Shown here: one piece after another, positions 1-5,086 of the stretch | Layout of the letters: every line of letters begins with the position of its first letter | How positions within the stretch are numbered: position 1 is the first letter of the stretch | From: Bacillota bacterium | Lineage (GTDB): Bacteria; Bacillota; DTU025 | Assembly: GCA_003456765.1 (NCBI GenBank) | Contig: DMOT01000173.1 | Location: 1 to 5,086 of the forward strand | Direction: 5' to 3' | DNA: 5,086 nucleotides | Program-made: the position numbers and the translations under genes | Notes under the pieces: model-generated | The model's input: the letters and a program-made list of their open reading frames with translations, nothing else | Databases searched by the model: none | Told to the model about the DNA's origin: nothing

Positions 1-24
1 GCCTCCTACCTTGACCATAAGTCC

Positions 25-37
25 CAGAATGATTCTG
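25..37. promoter_or_regulatory. Candidate operator: 13-bp palindrome CAGAAT-G-ATTCTG
   Basis: Six bases are perfectly mirrored around a single central G. A second imperfect palindrome follows at 42-55, with core GCATATGC and one mismatched pair in 14 bases, and a third at 79-90 (TGCA-GTCA-TGCA). Such dyads are typical of repressor or activator sites, and this spot would suit a divergent promoter reading off the left edge. Perfect 6+6 dyads with a short spacer are expected about once by chance in a few hundred bases, so the site is only a candidate and no regulator family is implied. Confidence 0.2.
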
Positions 38-144
38 AATGCAGGCATATGCTTGGATCGGAGCCTGAAAATGAAGGATGCAGTCATGCAATAACTGAAA
101 TGGCAGAAGGAGAATGGCAATGTAGATAGAATATCTCACACAAG

Positions 145-164
145 ATGCCAAGCCAGTGTGGCAT
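145..164. promoter_or_regulatory. Candidate operator or small hairpin: ATGCCA-N8-TGGCAT
   Basis: A perfect 6-bp inverted repeat is separated by 8 bases, and an 8-bp tandem repeat (CATGGAGA twice, 162-177) overlaps its right end. It lies about 120 bases upstream of the candidate -35 box, which would suit an upstream regulator site. It has no T-run after it, so it is not a terminator. The repeat is short enough to be chance. Confidence 0.2.
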
Positions 165-280
165 GGAGACATGGAGAGGGCCACTCAAGAAGCGTCTTTG
201 CTTCATGTGCGTGCCCTCATTTCCTTTCACGTCCTCTTCTTACGGAGGTGACGCACAGTCGGCTAGATGCCGGCTGCCAG

Positions 281-309
281 TTGATGAAGCACTCTGCCTC
301 TACTACGAT
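281..309 (+). promoter_or_regulatory. Candidate sigma-70-type promoter for the transporter operon
   Basis: TTGATG at 281-286 matches four of six bases of the -35 consensus. After a 17-base spacer, TACGAT at 304-309 matches four of six bases of the -10 consensus. Transcription would begin near 316, giving a 5' leader of roughly 68 bases before the ATG at 384. The spacing is ideal but both boxes are imperfect, and I saw no better-placed pair close to the gene. Expression may therefore need an activator, or the real promoter may lie elsewhere in the leader. Confidence 0.4.
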
Positions 310-383
310 ACTGCACCTGTAATGCTCTGGCAAACACTGGTACCTATTCACTGGGTAGACTAATAATGTAAGGAGGCAATCTA

Positions 384-1511
384 ATGAAAAGGCTTCTAGT
401 GCTAGTCCTGGCCGTAGTCATGCTGGTATCAGCGTCAATTACGGCTGCGCCGCAAAGGATTGAGGCCGAGCTGAACCTGATTACCCCAGTTGCCAGTTTC
501 GTGAGTGTAGCTGCGCTCGATGCTTTCAAGCCCTGGGCCAAGGCCAAGTATGGTGTTGATGTGAAAACAAACTACACCAGCAAAGGCACCCAGCTTGCGG
601 TAGGCATGATCCGAGAGTGGGGCTCTAATCCCCAGGCAGATGTGGTGTGGGGTGGCGAGACTGTGCTCTACGACTTGCTTGCTGCTGACGGCTTCCTCAT
701 CAAACATGAGGCTTCACAAGAGCTGCTTGACCGGATACCCGCTACGATGGGTACGCCCAGGCCGATGCCGCTGAAAGACCCCAAGGGTTACTGGACCGGT
801 ACTGCCCTGGAGCCCTACGGCATTGTGTACAACGAGGGCCTGGTAACAAAGAGATTGCGTACGACCCCGCCTAAAACCTGGGAAGACCTCTTGAGCGATC
901 CCAAATTCAAGGGACAGATAGCCCAGTGCACGCCTGACAACTCCAGCTCCAACCATGCCAGCTATGAAGTTATTCTCCAGAAGTATGGTTGGGAGAAGGG
1001 CTGGGATTGGCTTGCCAAGCTAGCTGCCTATACCGGACAATTCGTTGCGAAGTCAGGCGACGTTCCGGGCGTGGTGGCTAAAGGCGAATACGCACTTGGG
1101 TTTGCAGTTCCAAGCTACATGGCGTTTGAGAACTACCTCCACGGTGCAGACATCAGGTTCATAGCGCCGCCAGGGGCATATGTCACGCCCGAGCCAATCG
1201 GCGTCATAAAGAACTGCAAGAACCCCAATACTGCAAAGGCTTTCATTGAGTTCCTGCTTACAGATGAGGGCCAGAGGCTCTTCATTGACCGTGGCCTCTT
1301 CCCCATAGTGCCCGATCTGAAAGTGGCCGGGCCAGCTGGTTCCACCGCTGAGAAGGCAGTCACATTCTACGGCGGCAGGAGAAGCTACTTCGAGGGCGTT
1401 GTGGAGAACACCTATGACAACACACTCTCGGCCAGCAGGGAAGGTGAAGTCAACAGGTACTTCAGAGAGAACATCTTTGCAAAACTTGACCAGTTGAAGG
1501 CCAAGTATTGA
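384..1511 (+). CDS. Extracellular solute-binding protein of an Fe3+/AfuA-like (COG1840-type) ABC importer
   Basis: This 375-residue protein should bind the transported solute outside the membrane and hand it to the permease encoded downstream. Residues 1-22 form a signal peptide (MKR, then a Leu/Val-rich core, then ITAA), with no lipobox cysteine, so it is probably soluble in a periplasm. The mature part follows the two-lobed pattern of the family: first strand near residues 30-40, ADVVWGG at 85-91, LEPYGIVYN at 142-150, TWEDLLSDPKFKG at 165-177, and a Ser/Asn-rich loop with H191. A C-terminal helix around 281-303 (NTAKAFIEFLL, DEGQ) is also typical. The paired tyrosines of FbpA-type iron binders are absent, so iron is doubtful; sugar phosphates (as for AfuA) or phosphonates are alternatives. 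The ATG is fixed by AAGGAGG at 370-376, seven bases upstream. The class is secure, the substrate is not. Confidence 0.9.
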   Translation: MKRLLVLVLAVVMLVSASITAAPQRIEAELNLITPVASFVSVAALDAFKPWAKAKYGVDVKTNYTSKGTQLAVGMIREWGSNPQADVVWGGETVLYDLLAADGFLIKHEASQELLDRIPATMGTPRPMPLKDPKGYWTGTALEPYGIVYNEGLVTKRLRTTPPKTWEDLLSDPKFKGQIAQCTPDNSSSNHASYEVILQKYGWEKGWDWLAKLAAYTGQFVAKSGDVPGVVAKGEYALGFAVPSYMAFENYLHGADIRFIAPPGAYVTPEPIGVIKNCKNPNTAKAFIEFLLTDEGQRLFIDRGLFPIVPDLKVAGPAGSTAEKAVTFYGGRRSYFEGVVENTYDNTLSASREGEVNRYFRENIFAKLDQLKAKY

Positions 1512-1537
1512 TCGGTCCAGCGAGAATGACTCCCATG

Positions 1538-1566
1538 CCTACGGGCGAGGTTGCCTCGCCCGTAGG
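1538..1566 (+). promoter_or_regulatory. Intercistronic 13-bp perfect hairpin after the binding-protein gene
   Basis: CCTACGGGCGAGG (1538-1550) pairs without mismatch with CCTCGCCCGTAGG (1554-1566) across a three-base TTG loop. It begins 26 bases after the binding-protein stop codon and ends 19 bases before the ATPase ribosome binding site. No T-run follows, so it is unlikely to be a full intrinsic terminator. A stable stem in this place commonly protects the 3' end of the upstream message from exonucleases, so that binding protein outnumbers the membrane parts; that role is inferred here. A 7-bp direct repeat (GGTCCAG at 1514-1520 and 1565-1571) brackets it and may be chance. Confidence 0.75.
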
Positions 1567-1597
1567 TCCAGTTAGGTATTGGCTTGAGGTGAAGTGA

Positions 1598-2665
1598 ATG
1601 AATATTAGGCTCATCGGAGTTACGAAGAGGTTCAAGACAGTTGAGGTCTTGAGCAATGTGGATCTGCATGTGCGCGCCGGCGAGCTCTTCACGTTGCTGG
1701 GGCCTTCAGGTTGCGGCAAGACTACTACTTTGCGCCTTATCGCAGGGTTTTATGTCCCGGATGAGGGCAAGATCATGTTCGGTGAGCGTGAGGTGCAACA
1801 CATCCCGACATTCAAACGCAACATCGGGATGGTCTTTCAGAACTACGCCCTGTGGCCCCACATGACAGTCCACAGGAACGTCGCCTACGGGCTCCAATTC
1901 AGGAAGGAGCCTAAGGCTGAGTGGCCCAGGATAGTAAATGAAGCCCTTGCCAAGGTCGGGCTAGTGGGCTATGAGGATCGTTACCCAGGCCAGCTGTCAG
2001 GAGGCCAGCAGCAACGCGTGGCTCTTGCCAGGGCGCTCGCACTCAATCCTGACGTGCTACTTCTCGACGAACCCTTGTCCAATCTGGACGCGAAGATTCG
2101 TGGCTCAGTCCGTGCCGAAATCAGAAAACTTCAACAGGCATTGGGTATCACTACGGTCTACGTGACCCATGATCAAGAGGAGGCTCTAACGCTTTCTGAC
2201 AGGATCGGCATAATGCGCGAGGGCCAGTTGGTCCAGATAGGCACTCCCCACGACCTTTACGAGAGGCCGGCTACGCGCTTTGTGGCTGACTTCATCGGTG
2301 CCAACAACCTGGTGGCAGGCACAGTCAAGGCTACTGGCGATGATATCCTGGTCCAAACGGAGCTTGGGCTTTTCAGAGGGTACACCCACTCAGAGCTGAA
2401 GGCTGGAGACAAGTGCACTGTAGCTTTCAGGCCTGAGAACGTAGAGGTTACCACCGAACCCCCGTCTCCGGAAGATAACGGGATAGAGGGCAAAATCAGC
2501 TTCGCCAGTTACATGGGGAGCACTTTGCGCTACGAGATGGAGCATCCGGCAGGTTTCCTGCTTAAGGCCGACATCAAGAACCCCCTGCACCATGAGGAAT
2601 TGGGTTGGGGTAGTGATGTTTACTTCTGTTTCCCAAAATCTGCAGCTCTCGTCATAGCGGATTAG
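1598..2665 (+). CDS. ABC transporter ATP-binding protein (importer ATPase with C-terminal TOBE domain)
   Basis: This 355-residue cytoplasmic ATPase should act as a dimer that hydrolyses ATP to drive the permease encoded next to it. All nucleotide-binding motifs are intact: Walker A GPSGCGKTT at 35-43, Q-loop Q81, signature LSGGQQQR at 133-140, Walker B VLLLDEP at 153-159, D-loop SNLD at 161-164, and switch histidine H191 in VTHDQEEA. Residues from about 235 onward form the TOBE-type regulatory domain, with AFRPENVEV at 276-284, which is typical of the spermidine/Fe3+/sugar importer ATPases (PotA, FbpC, MalK relatives). Length is normal for that group. The ATG is supported by GAGGTGA at 1586-1592. 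The gene follows the binding-protein gene by 86 bases that include a hairpin, and precedes the permease by 39 bases. Substrate cannot be read from this subunit. Confidence 0.95.
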   Translation: MNIRLIGVTKRFKTVEVLSNVDLHVRAGELFTLLGPSGCGKTTTLRLIAGFYVPDEGKIMFGEREVQHIPTFKRNIGMVFQNYALWPHMTVHRNVAYGLQFRKEPKAEWPRIVNEALAKVGLVGYEDRYPGQLSGGQQQRVALARALALNPDVLLLDEPLSNLDAKIRGSVRAEIRKLQQALGITTVYVTHDQEEALTLSDRIGIMREGQLVQIGTPHDLYERPATRFVADFIGANNLVAGTVKATGDDILVQTELGLFRGYTHSELKAGDKCTVAFRPENVEVTTEPPSPEDNGIEGKISFASYMGSTLRYEMEHPAGFLLKADIKNPLHHEELGWGSDVYFCFPKSAALVIAD

Positions 2666-2691
2666 CATGCTCACCCCGACCATGGACAGGC

Positions 2692-2697
2692 AGGTGA
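2692..2697 (+). promoter_or_regulatory. Ribosome binding site AGGTGA deciding the GTG start of the permease
   Basis: AGGTGA ends seven bases before the GTG at 2705, which is good spacing. An in-frame TGA at 2699-2701 rules out any start further upstream. The in-frame ATGs at 2717 and 2726 have poorer upstream matches; the best is AGGA at 2713-2716 for the second. GTG at 2705 is therefore preferred, although the choice changes only the first four to seven cytoplasmic residues. Confidence 0.6.
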
Positions 2698-2704
2698 TTG
2701 AATC

Positions 2705-4774
2705 GTGTCTTCAGGAATGAGCTTAATGAGTTTGAGAAGGAAGCTCAGGGACTCCAAGCTGTGGATTTTGCCTATCTACCTTTTTCTGATTGTGTTCGTC
2801 ATATTTCCTCTGGTGAGGCTCTTTGTTGACTCGTTCACAACTGCAGACATACAGCTTTCAGCATTGAACGAGGTGGCCCTCACCACTGACTTGCTTGAGG
2901 AGAAGGTAAAGGCGGGTGAAATGGAGGACGCGTTGGCGGCCTCTCACGACATCGCGCTCCTATTGGATAGATCCATAGACGTAGTTGGCCATATGATCGA
3001 TGCCCTCGGCAGGGCTACGTTCTCTCAAGACGAGCTCATAGCTAGGTGGCAGGGAGCCCAGGACAGAGTGGCTGAGGAAGCGGCGGTCATGGCTGAACTT
3101 CAGGATGACCCGGTGGCCGCTCTGGCCCAGGCGCGCAAGTCAAAGGCGCTTGTACAGGAGATAGTGGACCTTCCGCGGCGGGCTTTCTCGGTAGAGTTCT
3201 TTCTGGATGTATTCAGAGATAGGCTGTACATGAAGGCGCTGGGCAATTCTCTCTTGTTGGGGCTTGCCACAGTCGCCACAACTTCAGTGATCGGATTCGC
3301 CGTAGCTTATCTACTCGTCAGATACGATTTCCCCGGCAGGAAAGCATACAATTTCCTTGCCACGATACCTATAGTGATGCCTCCTCTAGTGGGTGTGCTG
3401 GGATTCATCTTCATATTAGGCAGGGGCGGCACAGTCAATGAGCTGTTCTATCAGTTGGCGGATGCCCTGGAGAAATCCTGGCCCGCCGTGTCGAACTGGC
3501 TCTACGATCGCCTGCCGTTTAACTTCATCTATGGCTGGCACGGACTCTTGCTGGTGGAAACATGCCACCTCTTTCCGCTCATCACACTCAATGTCGTGGA
3601 CTCACTCAGCAAGATAGATGCTTCTCTGGAGGAAGCTGCTGAAAGCGTCGGATCAGTTGGGTTCAAGCGTCTGTTCGATGTTACGATCCCTCTGACTATA
3701 CCGGGATTTGTTACAGGGGCGCTATTGGTGTTCATCGGAGCTTTCGCAGATTTCGCCGCTCCAATGGTTGTGGGCTTGACGAACTTCATTGCTCCCCTGG
3801 CCTACATGGACATCCAGCAGTTCACTGACAGGCACCTGTTTAAGATGGGCATTACGGTGGGCGCTGTCATGGTGCTGATTTCCGTAGGATTGCTGCTGAT
3901 AGCCAAGAGATACATATCCCTCAAGGACTACACTACGCTTTCATACAAGGCAGTAGAGAGGAAACCACTTCGGGGCGGGAAGCAGGCATGGGCTCATGTT
4001 TTCCTGATCCTGTTGCTGCTAATCAGCTACACTCCGTACCTGGGGGTCGGTCTTGCGTCCTTCGCCCGGAGTTGGTCGATGTCGCCGCTTCCCACCTCTT
4101 GGACGCTGGCTCACTACGAGAAGATTCTGCTCTATGCGCCCGGGTATATCATCAATACGTTCCAATTCTGCATACTGGCTGTCCTCATGTGCATATTGAT
4201 CGGGCTGCCGGTAGCATGGGTAATGGCCAGAACCGACATGCGCAGCCGCGGAGCGCTGGACATTCTGACCACACTCGTATTGGCCTTGCCCGGAACTGCA
4301 CTGGGCATAGCATACATCAGGGCCTTCAACATGCCCATACTCTTTAGCACGCCCCTGGCGAACATCTGGATCATAATCCCCATTGTACTGGCTGTCAGGA
4401 GACTGCCGTACACCGTGCGCTCGTCATACGGCTCTCTCCTGGTCGTGCACCGTTCCATGGAGGAGGCAGCTCAGTCTGTGGGAGCGGGAGGGCTTAAGAC
4501 CTTCAAGGATGTGACCTTCCCGTTGATCTGGAAGGGATTGCTGGCAGGCGCACTCTTCTCCTTCATGACATCAATACAGGAGAGTGCGGCCACATTGCTT
4601 CTGGCCATACCTGGCTGGGAGACTATGACTGTGGGCATCTTCACCTTCTACACAGGAGGGACCCACGGTGACGCCGCCGCACTGGGATTCATCTTGATTG
4701 TGGTGGGCGTGATCACATTGTTCATCATGGATAGGCTGACCAGTGCCACCACATCAGGGGGCCTGTTCGGCTAG
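2705..4774 (+). CDS. Fused double-domain ABC transporter permease (Fe3+/AfuB-like) with a large extracytoplasmic insertion
   Basis: This 689-residue inner-membrane protein forms the whole translocation pore, as two permease halves joined in one chain. I count about twelve hydrophobic segments, near residues 19-41, 181-205, 215-239, 275-299, 330-352, 381-400, 429-452, 481-507, 516-540, 546-566, 609-632 and 656-676. Each half has an EAA loop that docks on the ATPase: EEAAESVGSVGFK from 309 and EEAAQSVGAGGLK from 586, each followed by DVT-x-PL. Start choice is GTG, supported by AGGTGA at 2692-2697. The unusual part is a polar, alanine- and acid-rich, probably helical stretch at about 47-160 between the first two membrane segments, predicted to lie outside the membrane. 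It makes the protein longer than usual FbpB-type fused permeases (roughly 500-570 residues); AfuB of Actinobacillus is, as I recall, of similar large size. The gene ends the operon. Confidence 0.93.
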   Translation: MSSGMSLMSLRRKLRDSKLWILPIYLFLIVFVIFPLVRLFVDSFTTADIQLSALNEVALTTDLLEEKVKAGEMEDALAASHDIALLLDRSIDVVGHMIDALGRATFSQDELIARWQGAQDRVAEEAAVMAELQDDPVAALAQARKSKALVQEIVDLPRRAFSVEFFLDVFRDRLYMKALGNSLLLGLATVATTSVIGFAVAYLLVRYDFPGRKAYNFLATIPIVMPPLVGVLGFIFILGRGGTVNELFYQLADALEKSWPAVSNWLYDRLPFNFIYGWHGLLLVETCHLFPLITLNVVDSLSKIDASLEEAAESVGSVGFKRLFDVTIPLTIPGFVTGALLVFIGAFADFAAPMVVGLTNFIAPLAYMDIQQFTDRHLFKMGITVGAVMVLISVGLLLIAKRYISLKDYTTLSYKAVERKPLRGGKQAWAHVFLILLLLISYTPYLGVGLASFARSWSMSPLPTSWTLAHYEKILLYAPGYIINTFQFCILAVLMCILIGLPVAWVMARTDMRSRGALDILTTLVLALPGTALGIAYIRAFNMPILFSTPLANIWIIIPIVLAVRRLPYTVRSSYGSLLVVHRSMEEAAQSVGAGGLKTFKDVTFPLIWKGLLAGALFSFMTSIQESAATLLLAIPGWETMTVGIFTFYTGGTHGDAAALGFILIVVGVITLFIMDRLTSATTSGGLFG

Positions 4775-4867
4775 GCGACGAGAGGCAGAGAGCCATCCTG
4801 GCTATTGAAACGAAACAGGCGGGCGGATCCGGCAGCTTGATGGTCGTATGTGCCCGAGATGAGATGC

Positions 4868-4913
4868 AAAGCCGACCGTAGCGAAGCAAGACAGCGACGC
4901 TGTGGTCGGCTTT
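4868..4913. terminator. Strong, probably bidirectional intrinsic terminator between convergent genes
   Basis: AAAGCCGACC at 4868-4877 pairs perfectly with GGTCGGCTTT at 4904-4913. The stem continues inward for six more pairs (4878-4883 with 4898-4903, two of them G-U), giving about 16 pairs around a 14-base loop. On the plus strand it lies 94 bases after the permease stop and is followed by a short T-rich run (TTTCTGTT). On the minus strand it lies 33 bases after the stop of the glycosidase fragment and ends in TTT. A-tails on one side and T-tails on the other suit a terminator serving both converging transcripts, although the T-tracts are short. Confidence 0.8.
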
Positions 4914-4946
4914 CTGTTGCGATGATAAATTAGACGGTCTATCGAA

Positions 4947-5086
4947 CTACCGCAATGAAGCTCTTCCTGATGCGACAAGTGCATCGAGGAGGCTCTCAGC
5001 TTTGCCGGCGTCGCGGACCAGCGGGTTATTGACCAGAGCCACTAAACCCCGGCTGTAGGAACCGGTGATAGCTGCCTCCACGGTCA
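4947..5086 (-). CDS. C-terminal end of a GH4-family glycosidase (partial, cut by the right edge)
   Basis: On the minus strand an open frame enters from the right edge and runs 45 codons to a TAG stop at 4947-4949. It reads TVEAAITGSYSRG, then LVALVNNPLVRDAG, then KAESLLDALVASG. This matches the closing pattern of glycoside hydrolase family 4 proteins as I know it (t-V-E-A-A-x-x-G, then A-L-x-x-N-P-L-V, then a-x-x-L-L-D-x-L). These NAD+- and metal-dependent enzymes include 6-phospho-alpha- and beta-glucosidases, alpha-galactosidases and alpha-glucuronidases. The catalytic part is outside the window, so the substrate cannot be told. The gene converges on the transporter operon and shares the terminator at 4868-4913. 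It cannot be co-transcribed with the transporter, but a shared pathway is possible. Confidence 0.7.
   Translation of the reverse strand, partial: TVEAAITGSYSRGLVALVNNPLVRDAGKAESLLDALVASGRASLR

Larger units (their letters stand above)
1..383. other. Non-coding leader region upstream of the transporter operon
   Basis: I find no convincing gene in these 383 bases. The short open frames present (plus-strand 1-129 running in from the left edge, and 145-363) lack a ribosome binding site or any recognisable family pattern. The stretch looks less GC-rich than the genes, as intergenic DNA often is. It holds a plausible promoter (281-309), several short palindromes (25-37, 42-55, 79-90, 145-164), a tandem 8-bp repeat CATGGAGA at 162-177, and a pyrimidine-rich tract around 218-241. 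Read on the minus strand, bases 2-7 spell AGGAGG, which could be the ribosome binding site of a divergent gene starting just outside the window. The region most likely carries the operon's control signals. Confidence 0.6.

Noticed and set aside
1..129. Open plus-strand frame entering from the left edge and ending in TAG at 127-129
   Set aside because: Forty-two open codons at a window edge are easily chance. The translation (SYLDHKSQNDSE and onward) is unrecognised, and third-position base use does not resemble the real genes. A true C-terminus cannot be fully excluded.
189..204. GAAGC-N6-GCTTC small inverted repeat in the leader
   Set aside because: Five pairs with a six-base loop are expected by chance, and no T-run or other context supports a role.
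145..363. 72-codon open frame on the plus strand just before the binding-protein gene
   Set aside because: No ribosome binding site precedes its ATG, its composition (scattered Cys, Pro, Trp) matches no family I know, and it overlaps the best promoter candidate and a palindrome.
1538..1566. Hairpin as a full intrinsic terminator ending the binding-protein message
   Set aside because: The bases after the stem (TCCAGTTAGG) contain no T-run, and the downstream genes clearly belong to the same transporter with no obvious promoter of their own.
3988..4347. 119-codon plus-strand open frame inside the permease gene
   Set aside because: It is a shadow in another frame of a well-supported permease gene, with low-complexity, unfamiliar translation and no ribosome binding site.
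4791..4803. AGCCA-TCC-TGGCT mini-hairpin after the permease
   Set aside because: Only five pairs without a T-tract; the much stronger stem at 4868-4913 explains termination.
4802..4984. 60-codon minus-strand open frame
   Set aside because: It runs through the terminator stem and overlaps the glycosidase tail in a different frame, with no recognisable content.
1..5086. Search for CRISPR, toxin-antitoxin, phage, transposon, tRNA or riboswitch content
   Set aside because: I see no repeat arrays, transposase or integrase motifs, terminal inverted repeats, tRNA-like folds or known riboswitch core sequences. The window is explained by a transporter operon and a convergent enzyme gene.

Overview
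The window carries one complete three-gene ABC import operon on the + strand: a secreted solute-binding protein (384-1511), an ATPase (1598-2665) and a fused double permease (2705-4774). A strong hairpin terminator follows (4868-4913). Beyond it, on the - strand and converging on the operon, is the C-terminal end of a family 4 glycosidase (GH4) (4947-5086, cut by the right edge). The left 383 bases hold no gene I can support. They look like a regulatory leader, with one plausible promoter (281-309) and several short palindromes.

The DNA is bacterial: Shine-Dalgarno sites are clear (AAGGAGG before the first gene), the DNA is moderately GC-rich, AGG arginine codons are common, and the genes are tightly spaced. 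The binding protein has a classical signal peptide with no lipobox cysteine. That suits an organism with a periplasm better than a typical monoderm Gram-positive, but lineage cannot be fixed from this window.

The three transporter genes form a complete importer of the Fe3+/AfuABC-like class (COG1840 binding protein, an ATPase with C-terminal TOBE domain, a permease with two EAA loops). The binding protein should capture the substrate outside the membrane and deliver it to the permease, and two copies of the ATPase should power import. The family is often labelled iron transport. However, the paired tyrosines of the FbpA-type iron site are absent, and the nearest other gene looks like a GH4 enzyme, a family rich in 6-phospho-glycosidases. 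A phosphorylated sugar, as for AfuA, is therefore a reasonable alternative, though this is inference.

The least ordinary points are a helical, acidic insertion of about 115 residues between the first two membrane segments of the permease, and a perfect 13-bp hairpin between the binding-protein and ATPase genes. I do not see a wholly new kind of system here.
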